Below are positions 41,176 through 51,205 of a DNA stretch of 64,000 bases, piece after piece (within the stretch, counting starts at the first letter, position 1; each line of letters begins with the position of its first letter). The stretch covers positions 62,001-126,000 of the forward strand of contig NZ_JABWGV010000001.1 of assembly GCF_013370205.1 (NCBI RefSeq). The letters are read 5' to 3'. Below the pieces are notes generated by a model. The model was not told the DNA's origin and did not search any database. It saw only the letters and a program-made list of their open reading frames with translations. Origin of the DNA: Qipengyuania atrilutea. Lineage in GTDB: Bacteria; Pseudomonadota; Alphaproteobacteria; Sphingomonadales; Sphingomonadaceae. Position numbers and translations under genes: made by a program.

Positions 41176-41592
41176 ATGGGGTGGAACGACTTTAGCCTAC
41201 CAATTTGCGGTTCGCAGTACGAGAACGAGGACGGCACTAGTCGGCAGGAAGAGTTAGCGTTGTGCGCTCCCGGTGACCGGCTGGAGCTAAAACGTGAGCC
41301 GGACAATCCGCACGACCCGATGGCAGTCGCTGTGCTCACTGAGCGCAGCGTCTGCGTCGGCTATCTGAACCGGGTGAGGGCAGGGTGGATCGGCAGCAAG
41401 ATCGATCGGGGTTACGATGTCCGCGCGATCGTTGAACGGGTGCGGGGCAGGTCCATGAAAGGGGTACCGCTCGACGTCATCTTGCGGATCAATATGGACG
41501 GCGAAAATCCGGAACTACCGGACAGCGGGATGCAGACACTGGTCGATCAAGTTTTGATGCGGGACCGGGATTCGAACATGGTACCGCAATGA
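41176..41592 (+). CDS. HIRAN domain protein
   Basis: 138 aa. The HIRAN core is clear: LCAPGDRLELKREPDNPHDP, MAVAVLTERSVCVGYLNRVR, AGWIGSKIDRGYDVRAIVER. HIRAN domains bind damaged or 3'-ended DNA in helicases such as HLTF; in bacteria short stand-alone forms occur on mobile elements. No partner helicase is present here. Confidence 0.8.
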   Translation: MGWNDFSLPICGSQYENEDGTSRQEELALCAPGDRLELKREPDNPHDPMAVAVLTERSVCVGYLNRVRAGWIGSKIDRGYDVRAIVERVRGRSMKGVPLDVILRINMDGENPELPDSGMQTLVDQVLMRDRDSNMVPQ

Positions 41593-41675
41593 AACATGGT
41601 ATGATTTATGGTATTTTACAGCACTCATGATTTAGAAGCATTCTAAAACAGGCCGATAACGAGAATGTGCGGTTT

Positions 41676-41690
41676 CCACCCTCTCCGCCA
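41676..41690 (+). repeat. att site 2 (internal copy of tRNA-Ser end)
   Basis: ccaccctctccgcca matches 18131-18145 exactly. Just upstream is TGTGCGG, also found just before the weak site at 45560. It is followed 86 bp later by an integrase fragment. It marks a junction between two stacked elements. Confidence 0.75.
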
Positions 41691-41775
41691 CGGGCTTCTA
41701 GAACCCGCAGAAATCCTAGAGATCGCTGATTTCCTTCGCTTTTCAAACTGCCTCAAGTACAAACGGCAGGTACAC

Positions 41776-42336
41776 ATGGCGATTAGCATGGCGAAGCTGA
41801 CTCGAACCCCCACAGGTCTCTGGACGTCCCGGAAGGTGATCCCTGCGGACGTGCGAACTGCGTACGGGAAGCGCGAAGAGAAACCGACTTGGCCTGCAAC
41901 TCTGACGCAAGGGCAAGCACGAGCGGAGTTTGGCGCTTGGCTTATTGCGGTAGAGGAGCGGATCGCCGCTCTGCGTTCTACAAGTGACGACGGCCCAAGT
42001 GTAGATCTCACGGAACGACAGTCGCGAGCATTGGCTGGGAGATGGTACGGGCAGCTCAAGGTAGAGTATGGCGATGACCCGGGCGACGAGATTGGCTGGG
42101 AGGTGCAGCGCGAGGAACTCTATCCCTTGGATGAGGACAGGTTGGGCGCTAACAGCAACGCCCCTTTCGAGGGCCCTTGGAGGATCACGCCCTATCTCCG
42201 CAAGGAAGCCAGCCGCCTACTGGAAGCCGAGTCCTTAAGGGTTTCCGAAAAGGCTGAAGAGCGTCTGCAGCAGGACATGGCAGACCTCTTCATTTCATTC
42301 TGTGATCTGATGTCGCGGCGCGCTCGCGGCGACTAG
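41776..42336 (+). pseudogene. DUF6538-type integrase, N-terminal remnant
   Basis: 186 codons from the ATG at 41776. Residues 1-70 match the DUF6538 start of phage integrases (KLTRTPTGLWTSRKVIPADV, LTQGQARAEFGAWLIAVEER). The normal core-binding and catalytic domains with R-H-R-H-Y residues are missing; the protein ends at 42336 after an SRRARGD tail. Non-functional as a recombinase. Confidence 0.7.
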
Positions 42337-42356
42337 CCGCCGCGCTGGAATGCTCA

Positions 42357-42989
42357 TTGCACGACCTCTTCCCCGATCTCGCACGTGCGTCTGGAAATGG
42401 AGGTTCGAAGGTTCCCGACAATGACGATGATGACCGATTTGCTGCAGCGGGTCTTGAACTGGACCCATCTCTCCATACAGTTGAGGTAGGATTGAAGGGT
42501 GGGCGTTGTTTCAACTTCTTTGTCAGTGCGCGAGAGGCGTCTAGAATCCGAAGCTGCCTGCTTTCGGAGACCAACAGCGACTTTCTGATCATTGACACAC
42601 CCAGCCATCGGTATGCGCTGAACTATGACGCTGTTGCTTTCAGCCGCCTGCTCTTTGACCCATTTGTAGAAGTGCCCGAGGTGGAAGTCAGAGAAGGTGA
42701 AGGCATGAAGGTCTGGTTCAATGACCAACAGGAGCCATTCGAAGTTGGCATTGACCCCGACGACCGCCGACAGGGTGATGAGGATGACATTGGAAATCTG
42801 CAGGGGCTCTTTTTCGATCTTGAGCAACCCTACAGTGAAGAGAAGTCTGCACTGTTTGAGGACGAAGACGGTGAAGAAGTGATTCTTTTTCGCTCTGCCG
42901 TAGCGCTGTTGTCTGTTCCACAGGAATACGTGCGCCCTGAACTGCTCGATGCTCAAATCGAAGGAATGGAAGAGGAAGTCGCCTTCTAG
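42357..42989 (+). CDS. Hypothetical acidic protein
   Basis: 210 aa from a TTG start (no ATG is available near the beginning). Asp/Glu-rich, with FNFFVSAREASRIRSCLLSE and YALNYDAVAFSRLLFDPFVE in the middle. No known family. It is the only intact gene of the short element between the second and third att repeats, so it is the presumed cargo of that element. Confidence 0.55.
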   Translation: MHDLFPDLARASGNGGSKVPDNDDDDRFAAAGLELDPSLHTVEVGLKGGRCFNFFVSAREASRIRSCLLSETNSDFLIIDTPSHRYALNYDAVAFSRLLFDPFVEVPEVEVREGEGMKVWFNDQQEPFEVGIDPDDRRQGDEDDIGNLQGLFFDLEQPYSEEKSALFEDEDGEEVILFRSAVALLSVPQEYVRPELLDAQIEGMEEEVAF

Positions 42990-43106
42990 CTATCCGAAAG
43001 ATTGGCATCGCTGCCTAGCAGCGGTACAATCGTGAGGTACAAACGAACTAGAAACGCAGCTTATAAAGGCGCGAAAATCAGCCATTTTAGAGGGTGCGGA
43101 CGAGAG

Positions 43107-43125
43107 TCCCACCCTCTCCGCCATT
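43107..43125 (+). repeat. att site 3 (right end of main island)
   Basis: tcccaccctctccgccatt is identical to 18129-18147 over 19 bp. Upstream sequence differs from the tRNA, as expected for an attR. A degenerate integrase fragment begins 91 bp downstream, implying a further element beyond it. Confidence 0.85.
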
Positions 43126-43215
43126 CACTCCCAGCACTTCGTTGCCGAGCGCGCCAAAGCAACGCGCCAAAGTGCGCCACCACGCAGCCGTTACCTATCC
43201 AATCCTCCAGTCTTC

Positions 43216-43470
43216 ATGGGTGAACCGCGGAAGAGCGAGAGCTTGGGGCGGTCGGCATGGGAAGCCGTTATCCTGATATCCGCACGGTCAGGCGAGGTGC
43301 GGCTGGTAACGTGGAGCGAGCGGGACTTAGATGCCGCCACCTGGACTATTCCAGGCGAACCTATCGAGGGAGCGAGGTTATCAGCCGGTCCGGTTTTGAA
43401 ACAGAGAGGGCGGAAGCGACCGGTCCGCTATTGGAAGAAGCTGCAAGCGCCGCCGCGAATATCCGATTAG
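43216..43470 (+). pseudogene. Tyrosine integrase catalytic-domain fragment
   Basis: The frame reads WEAVILISARSGEVRLVTWS and ERDLDAATWTIP, the region around the first catalytic Arg of P4-type integrases (normally ILTAARSGEVRGATWDEIDL). What follows is frame-shifted and degraded, and the rest of the domain is absent. A relic of a third integrase beside an att repeat. Confidence 0.7.
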
Positions 43471-44000
43471 GAGTGGTTAGCCGACATTGAGTTTTCCGCC
43501 TTCATACTATGGCCTAAAGTTCTTTTGGCACCTTGCCAGACGTTTCAACACAAGTTTTAGGTAAGGTAAATCGCATCTAGTTGTGGGCTATTTCTGGTAT
43601 TTGCATTGCTTCAAATGACCGTTCCTCATTGTTCGCTCACCGCCAGCAGATTAAGTAACCCTATAATCGAATATAGCTTATTAAATTGACAGCACTCTAG
43701 AGTTTTTGAACTTGGCAAAAGAGTTCCACACCGGTTTCAGATAGACGTCGCGCCCATTGCAGAGCGCGACGTTGAGCAGCCTGTTGCTTCGCCTAGGTTT
43801 TGTGCATGCGCAGCTAGTTTACTTAACAAAAGCTTTCACTGGAATCGCCCAGCATCTGAAAGGGCTGTTACCAGCCAGCCCGTTGAAAGCGTTGGAACCT
43901 AAATAAGGTCTATCTGCTTTTGGTCGTTATCTCACAAGTAGCAAAGTCCTGCGAACGGGTGATAAGCGGTCGCCAAGTAATCGTTCAAATGCAGATGTGT
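43471..44000. other. AT-richer non-coding stretch
   Basis: No plausible gene on either strand. One inverted repeat is present, ACGTCGCGC (43745-43753) with GCGCGACGT (43764-43772), 9 bp perfect. Base composition is visibly more AT-rich than the core genome. Confidence 0.5.
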
Positions 44001-44732
44001 CTAGTGATCCATTTGCAACTTCGGTTTAGCGAAGCAAACACTCCCACCGCTCACAAATAGTGTTTCGTATCCGTGCTTCGCGAATTTCTCGCGCCGCTTC
44101 GAGGTCGAGCCCCATACTTCATTGTCCTCAAAAAGAATGACGTCGATGGGAAATCGGTCGAGGTCCAATGCGTCAACCAATTCACCATCTAGTCCTTCAA
44201 CATCAATGTTGAGAAAATTCACCTCTGGCAACTCAGCAAGCAGTTCGTTGATCCCTAGAATGGGAACTCGTGCCACGGTATATTCGCCGAACCCTTTCAC
44301 AGTCCGATACATTTCCGCAGTAACACGGTCTAGTGTGTCAATATCGGACCATCCTCCATGTCCTCCGAACTTGAAAACTTCCATTGATTCTCGCCCAATA
44401 CCGTGCCCCACAATCGCCTTTAGTATAGCATTACATCGCGAACCTCTTGCTTTGTTGAAGAGATCGACTTTGTGTTGATCTATGTCCACCGCACAACCGC
44501 GCCAGCCCCTTTTATGCAGTAAGTAGGTGTTCGAGATATGCTTGGGGTGATAGCATCCAATATCAAGATAAAATCCCGGTTCAGAAAAGTAGCCAGAAAC
44601 GAGTAAGTCTTCTCCTTTTTGAGCATAAGATTTAATTGGTTTTGCAAAGAAACCCTTTACATACCCACGAAAAAAACCAAGCAGTCGACTTCCGATGTAC
44701 GATCGGCGGACTTCGGAACTGAATCTACTCAT
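44001..44732 (-). CDS. FkbM family methyltransferase
   Basis: 243 aa. The motifs YAQKGEDLLVSGYFSEPGFY followed by LDIGCYHPKHISNTYLLHKR (SAM-binding) and FLNIDVEGLDGELVDALDLD are characteristic of FkbM-like O-methyltransferases, often found with surface polysaccharide genes. The gene is clearly lower in GC than its surroundings and isolated, which suggests recent transfer and an independent cargo of an older insertion. Confidence 0.88.
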   Translation of the reverse strand: MSRFSSEVRRSYIGSRLLGFFRGYVKGFFAKPIKSYAQKGEDLLVSGYFSEPGFYLDIGCYHPKHISNTYLLHKRGWRGCAVDIDQHKVDLFNKARGSRCNAILKAIVGHGIGRESMEVFKFGGHGGWSDIDTLDRVTAEMYRTVKGFGEYTVARVPILGINELLAELPEVNFLNIDVEGLDGELVDALDLDRFPIDVILFEDNEVWGSTSKRREKFAKHGYETLFVSGGSVCFAKPKLQMDH

Positions 44733-45656
44733 TAATAAGACACCTCAGCGCGCGTTGAAGGACGAAATTTAGCCTTCGCCTAACACGTTTTTAATAGCGA
44801 TCGAACTGCTATCAAGTCGTGGGCAAATGGGAACGGAAGCAGTCGAATTTGCTTCCGGCGAAGAGGTTATTTGGCGATAATGCTCGTATTACTCAAGCTT
44901 GTATTTGGAAACATGACAGGCCCCGATGGAGACTAAATGTTTCCAGTGGAATCGGCTGCTGACTGTCCGCTTATCGAAGACGGCAAGAAGCCTGCATTTG
45001 CATTCCCAGCCGTTCCAAATGTCGATTTATCCGAGGTATTTCGGAAAAATGTTTGGCGTCAAAGAGGGTATTGAGGCAACCTTGTCGAATGGAGGGGGTT
45101 GGATCGGGCAGAACAGGCGGGCGGCCAACAGCAGATAACTCGCTGCGCATCGATCCGGCATAAGCGCTGCGAACGGATCGAGTGGGCGAAGGTTCGATTA
45201 GCTACGCCGCCAAAATATACGAACCGGGGCAGGAACGGCTGGAATTGACGTTCACGAATACCCGGGACGGCAGCCGCGAAGAAAAGAGCGGCACCCCCTG
45301 CCAAACTAAAGATGTTGGCTTTCGTTAGCCTATTGAAACCGATTTAACCCCTTCGCAGCGACGTAATCGGCGCACCACCAGCTGGGGTGTTTGGCGCTGC
45401 CCATTATCGGCTACGGAATTGTCCAAACTACCAATCCACTTGCTCGCATAGGATGAAGAGGCAGTAGCGGGGCGGTATCGTAGGAAATGTGGGAGGGATT
45501 TCAGCGTTCGACAACGTAACAATTAAATCAGCCTTCTATGAAGCTTGTTGTGCGGACAACCTCTCCGCCAATTCTCTGATTTGAAACGACACTTATCGGA
45601 GGCAGGACGACGGCAATCGCGGCGGACCCATTAGTTAGTCCGTTGGTTATTAAAGC
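44733..45656. other. Degenerate intergenic region
   Basis: Over 900 bp without a convincing gene. Short open frames (for example 44926-45138) lack coding character. A 49-codon stretch from about 45182 reads SISYAAKIYEPGQERLELTF and may be a gene remnant. The weak att-like repeat at 45560-45570 lies near its right edge. Confidence 0.5.
45560..45570 (+). repeat. Possible att site 4 (weak)
   Basis: cctctccgcca (11 bp) equals the end of the tRNA-Ser, followed by att as in the others. TGTGCGG precedes it, as at site 2. It coincides with the return to core-like sequence. An 11-bp match could be chance, so confidence is modest. Confidence 0.4.
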
Positions 45657-47636
45657 ATGGACGAAGCAAAGGACTCTTCGAACAAGCGCGAAGCGATGGT
45701 GCAGCGACAGATCGCCGACAGGGGCATCGACGATCCATTGATTTTGGCGGCCTTCCGAACCGTACCGCGCGAACACTTCCTGCCGGAAAATCTGTCGGAA
45801 TTTGCCTACGACGATGGGCCACTGCCAATCGGCGAAGGACAGACGATCAGCCAACCGTTCATCGTCGCTTGTATGATCGACGCTGCGGAAATTGGCTATC
45901 AAGATCGGGTGCTGGAGGTGGGTGCTGGATCAGGGTACGCCGCCGCAATTATTTCCCGCATTGCCGACGAGGTAATCGGGATCGAAAGGCACGAGGTCTT
46001 GGCGCGAGAAGCCTCGAGCCGGGTGAAGGCTCTGGACTACGAAAACTGCAATATCATCGCGGGCGACGGAACGAAGGGTTTGCCGGAGAAGGCCCCGTTC
46101 GACGCCATTCTTGTTGCCGCGCGCACCGACGAAGTACCGAAAGCACTGTGCGATCAACTCGCACTCGGCGGAAGATTGATTGTACCTTTCGGCGGCGAGG
46201 ACATGCAGCAATTGCGCTGCATCGAAAGAGTTGCCGAGGATCGATGGGAGAGCCGCGATATTACTCCGGTTCGCTTTGTCCCCTTACTCCGGGGTGTCAT
46301 ACCGGCTGATGGTGCTCAAACGGCATCGGACCACCGGCCCGCCCGCGACCTCTCCACTCTTGCATTGATAGGGCAGAGTTGCACTCCGCTTCCGGAACTG
46401 ACGAGTCAAGACTTCGCCGCTTCATTTGATCGGTATGCGAACAAGCGGATCGTCATGCTCGGCGAAAGCAGTCACGGCACGCATGAATTCTATGCCGCTC
46501 GCGCTGCAATAACGCAGCGGCTGGTCGAACGGCACGGCTTCGATATCGTCGCAGTCGAGGCCGACTGGCCCGACGCCGCTGTCTACAACCGCTACATACG
46601 CGGCGAAAAAGCAGGCGCAGAGCCAGCCAATCCGTTCCAGCGTTTTCCAACCTGGATGTGGCGCAACGCTGTCATGCCCGGATTTCTCAACGGCCTGAAG
46701 CGAATCAATTCCGATCGGCCCGAGGGCAAGAAAGTCGGGTTTTACGGGCTCGATATATATAACATGTCGGGTTCGATTGAAGCGGTTCTGGCGTACCTTG
46801 ACGCGCATGATCCGCAAGCCGCGCAGGTCGCGCGAGAGCGATATGGGTGCCTGACACCGTGGCAATCCGATCCAGCTACGTACGGACGCGCCGCCCTGAC
46901 CAAAGGCTTCGCCGAGTGCGAGGATGCTGTCGTCGCTCAGTGCCGCGAACTGCTGGAACAGGGAATTAATGGCGAGAGCGAATCTTTCTCGGCTGCAATG
47001 AACGCGCGCTTGGTCGCCTCTGCCGAGCGGTATTACCGCATCATGTATCATGGTGGGCGAGAAAGCTGGAACCTGCGCGACAGCCACATGGCCGATACGC
47101 TCGAACACCTGTTAGACAACGGCGGTCCTCAGTCCAAGGCCGTGGTATGGGCTCACAACAGCCATATCGGCGATGCGCGGGCTACCGACATGGGTGCCGT
47201 GCGCGGGGAGCATAACATCGGGCAGCTTGCCCGTGAACGCTGGGGTGACGACGACGTTGCCCTGATAGGATTCGGGACGCACACCGGCACGGTCAGTGCC
47301 GCTTCCGATTGGGATGGAGAACGGGAGGTCAAACGCATAAACCCCTCAAGGCGAGACAGCTACGAAAGGTTGTGCCACGATAGCGGTGTCGAACGCTTCC
47401 TTTTGGATTTATCCGCTGATCCTGCAGTGACGGACAGGCTGAGCGATCCGCGGTTGGAGCGCTTCATCGGCGTGATTTACCGCCCGGAAACCGAACGCTG
47501 GAGCCATTACAGCGATGCTGTCCTGCCGCGCCAGTTCGACGCCTGGTGCTGGTTCGACGAAACTACCGCTCTGGAACCGCTTGCGAAGCATGAGCCGGGC
47601 GCGGGAGCCGCAGAAACCTTCCCGTTCGGTCTGTAA
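45657..47636 (+). CDS. Protein-L-isoaspartate methyltransferase / erythromycin-esterase-like fusion
   Basis: 659 aa. Residues ~1-215 are a Pcm domain (MVQRQIADRGIDDPLILAAF, GQTISQPFIVACMIDAAEIG, RVLEVGAGSGYAAAIISRIA), which repairs isoaspartyl residues using SAM. Residues ~245-650 are an erythromycin-esterase-like domain: IVMLGESSHGTHEFYAARAA (Glu and His of the active site), AVEADWPDA, KAVVWAHNSHIGDARATDMG. Similar EreA-type domains exist without resistance function. It is the first core-like gene after the island. Confidence 0.88.
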   Translation: MDEAKDSSNKREAMVQRQIADRGIDDPLILAAFRTVPREHFLPENLSEFAYDDGPLPIGEGQTISQPFIVACMIDAAEIGYQDRVLEVGAGSGYAAAIISRIADEVIGIERHEVLAREASSRVKALDYENCNIIAGDGTKGLPEKAPFDAILVAARTDEVPKALCDQLALGGRLIVPFGGEDMQQLRCIERVAEDRWESRDITPVRFVPLLRGVIPADGAQTASDHRPARDLSTLALIGQSCTPLPELTSQDFAASFDRYANKRIVMLGESSHGTHEFYAARAAITQRLVERHGFDIVAVEADWPDAAVYNRYIRGEKAGAEPANPFQRFPTWMWRNAVMPGFLNGLKRINSDRPEGKKVGFYGLDIYNMSGSIEAVLAYLDAHDPQAAQVARERYGCLTPWQSDPATYGRAALTKGFAECEDAVVAQCRELLEQGINGESESFSAAMNARLVASAERYYRIMYHGGRESWNLRDSHMADTLEHLLDNGGPQSKAVVWAHNSHIGDARATDMGAVRGEHNIGQLARERWGDDDVALIGFGTHTGTVSAASDWDGEREVKRINPSRRDSYERLCHDSGVERFLLDLSADPAVTDRLSDPRLERFIGVIYRPETERWSHYSDAVLPRQFDAWCWFDETTALEPLAKHEPGAGAAETFPFGL

Positions 47637-47866
47637 TTCGCCAGTTATTTCGTGGCTTGCACCAACTCGCGCGTCATCGGCCTCTCATTTGTATGGAAAA
47701 ACCGTTAGGCAATGAGAGCGTGCTTGCACCCGGCAGCTATTTTCAGGAAAGCAGCGAATTGACTTGGGTCTGATCGTCCCAGAGATAAAAGCCATGAGAG
47801 AAAAGTTTTCGATGTCTCGAAGCCGGGTGGTCTGGACACTTAGCAGACCAAGGGGAACTGCACACA

Positions 47867-50269
47867 ATGCCTGAATCGAAGACCCTGAGTGCACAGCGGC
47901 TGGGCCGGATCGTCGACGAAGCCGCCTCTGAAGTCTACGTCTTCAGTGCGGAGGACTTCCGCTTCCTGTTGGTGAACCGGGGCGCGCGCGAAAACCTCGG
48001 AATGAGCGCCGAAGACCTGACGCATATGCGCCCTTGGGACCTTAAGCCCGAATATTCGGAAGAGCAATTCAGGCAGATGGTCCAGCCGCTGCTGAAGGGC
48101 GAGACGGGCAAACTGTTGTTCGAGACCGTTCACCAGCGCAGCGACGGTTCGACTTACGACGTCGACGTTACCTTGCAACTTATCACAAGCAGTGACGAGC
48201 CACTGTTCTATGCCGCGATCAGAGACGTGACCGATCAGAAAAACGTTTATCGCGACCTGGAGGCTGCGACTGCTCGACTGGATGCGATCCTGAACAATAC
48301 CACCATGGCCGTGTTCATGATGGACGACCGTCAGCACTGCTCTTTCATGAACAGGGCGGCGGAAGAGATGACCGGCTTTACCTTCGAAGAAACGCAGAGC
48401 CGCCCTCTGCATGACGTGATCCACTATCAGCACCCGGACGGGTCTCCGTTTCCCATTGAGGAATGCCCGATCGATCGGGCTTTTCCGGAAGATTACCAGA
48501 CGCAGGGCGAAGAGGTTTTCATCCATAAGGACGGCCACTTCTACAACGTGGGTTTCACGGCTTCGCCGATGAAGGACAGCGCAGGCAAGACTGTCGGCAC
48601 GGTGATCGAGGCGCGGAACATCGACGATGAACTGGAGGCGCGAGCAGCGCTCAGTTCGTTCAACGAGGAACTGCGCAGCCGGGTCGACGAGGCTATGGCG
48701 GAACGCGAACAGCTCGAAGCGCAACTCGTGCAGGCGCAGAAGATGGAGGCGATCGGACAGCTGACCGGCGGGATCGCGCACGACTTCAACAATCTGTTGC
48801 AGGTCATCGGAGGCAATCTGCAGCTGCTCAAATCCGATCCGGCGATTGCCGGCAGGAACGCCGACCGTGTGGACCATGCCATATCCGGTGTGGAACGGGG
48901 CGCCAATCTCGCAACGCAGTTGCTTGCGTTCGGACGACAGCAGCCGCTTAGTCCGGAGCCGGTTAATGCCGGACGGGTTATCCGCGGAATGGACGACATG
49001 TTCCGCCGCACGCTTGGCGAGACGGTGGAGATCGAAACCGTTGTCGGTGCAGGTTTGTGGAACTGCTTGGTCGATCCGCGCCATCTCGAGAATGTGCTTC
49101 TCAACCTCGTGATCAATGCCCGCGACGCCATGGGGGGCGAAGGCAAGCTGACCGTGGAGGCGGGCAACGCCTCGCTCGACGACGAATATATCCAGGCGAA
49201 CCCGGAGGCGCAGGCCGGCCAGTACGTGATGCTGTGCGTGACCGACGACGGCTGCGGCATCTCCAAGGAGGATCTGGCCAAGGTCTTCGAACCCTTCTTT
49301 ACTACGAAGGAGACGGGCAAGGGAACAGGACTGGGTCTGTCGATGGTGTTCGGCTTCGTCAAACAGTCCGGGGGGCATATCGCGATATACAGTGAGGTAG
49401 GCGAAGGCACGACGGTGCGCATCTACCTGCCGCGAACTCGTGCCGAAGAACCGTCAGGCCGCCGTCAGTCGGACCTGGTCCTCGCGCCTGGCAACAACGA
49501 AGTGGTCCTCGTGGTCGAAGACGATGAGGAAGTCCGCGCCACGGTAATGGAAATGCTATCGAGCCTCGGATACCGTGTTATCGAGGCGGAGAACGCGGAG
49601 GCCGCTCTTGCGATCGTGAATTGCGGGATAACGATCGACCTGCTCTTTACCGATGTCGTCATGCCGGGTGAACTCAAGTCGACCGAACTTGCCAGAATGG
49701 CGCAGAAACGTTTGCCCGATCTCGCCGTTCTGTTCACCTCGGGCTATACCCAGAACGCCATAGTCCATGCTGGCCGGTTGGATGAGGGCGTCGAACTCAT
49801 CAGCAAACCATACACGGCGGAGCGGCTCAGCCAGAAAATCCGCTCGGTGCTGGCGAAGTCGGGACGATCCGCTCATGATGGGTCCGAGGGGCCGTCCGCA
49901 GCTTCTTCGAGCAACGAAACGGCAAATAAAGCCGAATCCTTGCGCATTCTGGTGGTCGAAGACGAGATTCTCATCAGGATGTCGCTAGTAGAGCTACTGG
50001 AAGAACTCGGACACGAAATCGTCGAAGCCGGATCGCTGCAGGAGGCGAGGCAGAAGGTTGCCGATGGCGATTTCGCCATGGTCATAACCGACTTGAGCTT
50101 GCCTGACGGGAAAGCGGCGTCGTTCGTGCTGGAACTTATGGATGCGGCGGAGGACCCGCAGATCATCATCGCCACCGGCGGCGTAGTTCCCGACGAGCTC
50201 GCGCCCTACAAATTACCGGTATTGCGAAAACCCTTTACGGATCACCACGTTCGCGAACTCGTAGGATAA
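47867..50269 (+). CDS. Hybrid sensor histidine kinase (PAS-PAS-HisKA-ATPase-REC-REC)
   Basis: 800 aa, soluble. Two PAS domains (~10-125 and ~140-265), coiled coil, HisKA with IGQLTGGIAHDFNNLLQVIG (His at about residue 306), ATPase with NLVINARDAMG, TDDGCGIS and GTGLGLSMVFGF, then REC1 (~545-660, Asp in LLFTDVVMPG) and REC2 (~685-800, Asp in MVITDLSLPDGK). Two receiver domains at the C-terminus suggest a phosphorelay or negative control. Next to a Crp gene and DUF6894. Confidence 0.93.
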   Translation: MPESKTLSAQRLGRIVDEAASEVYVFSAEDFRFLLVNRGARENLGMSAEDLTHMRPWDLKPEYSEEQFRQMVQPLLKGETGKLLFETVHQRSDGSTYDVDVTLQLITSSDEPLFYAAIRDVTDQKNVYRDLEAATARLDAILNNTTMAVFMMDDRQHCSFMNRAAEEMTGFTFEETQSRPLHDVIHYQHPDGSPFPIEECPIDRAFPEDYQTQGEEVFIHKDGHFYNVGFTASPMKDSAGKTVGTVIEARNIDDELEARAALSSFNEELRSRVDEAMAEREQLEAQLVQAQKMEAIGQLTGGIAHDFNNLLQVIGGNLQLLKSDPAIAGRNADRVDHAISGVERGANLATQLLAFGRQQPLSPEPVNAGRVIRGMDDMFRRTLGETVEIETVVGAGLWNCLVDPRHLENVLLNLVINARDAMGGEGKLTVEAGNASLDDEYIQANPEAQAGQYVMLCVTDDGCGISKEDLAKVFEPFFTTKETGKGTGLGLSMVFGFVKQSGGHIAIYSEVGEGTTVRIYLPRTRAEEPSGRRQSDLVLAPGNNEVVLVVEDDEEVRATVMEMLSSLGYRVIEAENAEAALAIVNCGITIDLLFTDVVMPGELKSTELARMAQKRLPDLAVLFTSGYTQNAIVHAGRLDEGVELISKPYTAERLSQKIRSVLAKSGRSAHDGSEGPSAASSSNETANKAESLRILVVEDEILIRMSLVELLEELGHEIVEAGSLQEARQKVADGDFAMVITDLSLPDGKAASFVLELMDAAEDPQIIIATGGVVPDELAPYKLPVLRKPFTDHHVRELVG

Positions 50270-50463
50270 ACGAGTTCGGGCGCACTGCGATCGTCGGTCG
50301 AGCCCCTGGTCTCGCTTTCGATCACTGAAGGTAAAGATGATAGGCGGCGCGGCTGTTTGGCTCACGCGAACATAGTCCTGCCGATCTAGTGAAGCACGCT
50401 ACCATAACTTAAATCAGTTACAGGCTGCTTGCCCGTCGATGTTGGTTACAGCATGACTTGCTG

Positions 50464-51180
50464 ATGAACACTATTTCGGACGTCTTCTCTTTCAATCTCG
50501 CGCGCTGCGGGTTTTTGACTACGGAAGATCGCATTTCGCTCGACGAAGCAGCGAACAAAAACGTCAGCAACGTTAGAGCCAGATCGGACCTGATGTGCGA
50601 AGGGGACCGCGCCCAGACGGTTAAAGTCGTGCTCGACGGCTGGGTCGCGGCTTACAAGCAACTTTCGGATGGCCACCGTCAGATACTGGCTTTGCTGCTT
50701 CCGGGAGACATGTGCGCGGCAAACGCATTCGTGGTCGAGCGGATGGATTATTCCCTCGGTACGCTCACGCCCGTACGCTATGCCGAGATTCGGCGCGAAG
50801 ATTTCGAAGAACTGTTCGAAAACAATTCTCGCATCTTGCGGGCCTTCTGGTGGAAGGAGATGGTCACGGCTTCGATCCAGCGGGAATGGACTGCAAATGT
50901 CGGCCAGCGTCTCGCTACCGCGCGTATCGCTCACCTGTTTTGCGAAACCCATGCACGGCTCGACTGCCGGAACCTGGCGCGCGGGAATGCGATCGATTTT
51001 CCGCTAACGCAGTCGGATATCGGCGAGGCGACCGGACTGACCGCCGTGCATGTCAATCGCTGCATGCAGAGCTTGCGGGCCGAAAAGCTTGTCGAGTTGC
51101 GTAATAGGGAACTGATCCTTCCCAATCCGGAAAGGCTACGCAAAATCGCGATGTTCGACCCTGCTTATTTGCACGCATAG
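50464..51180 (+). CDS. Crp/Fnr family transcriptional regulator
   Basis: 238 aa from the ATG at 50464 (a TTG at 50458 is in frame). Effector domain with VVLDGWVAAYKQLSDGHRQI and LALLLPGDMCAANAF; HTH of LTQSDIGEATGLTAVHVNRC. Strong paralogue of the island regulator at 38382-39167 with the same length and motif positions. It lacks the FNR cysteines. Likely part of the surrounding signalling cluster. Confidence 0.9.
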   Translation: MNTISDVFSFNLARCGFLTTEDRISLDEAANKNVSNVRARSDLMCEGDRAQTVKVVLDGWVAAYKQLSDGHRQILALLLPGDMCAANAFVVERMDYSLGTLTPVRYAEIRREDFEELFENNSRILRAFWWKEMVTASIQREWTANVGQRLATARIAHLFCETHARLDCRNLARGNAIDFPLTQSDIGEATGLTAVHVNRCMQSLRAEKLVELRNRELILPNPERLRKIAMFDPAYLHA

Positions 51181-51205
51181 GGTCACTGGCCGCTGGCGGG
51201 CAGGC

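Noticed and set aside
44926-45138. 70-codon frame in the degenerate region
   Set aside because: No similarity or coding signal seen; low-quality start; probably chance.
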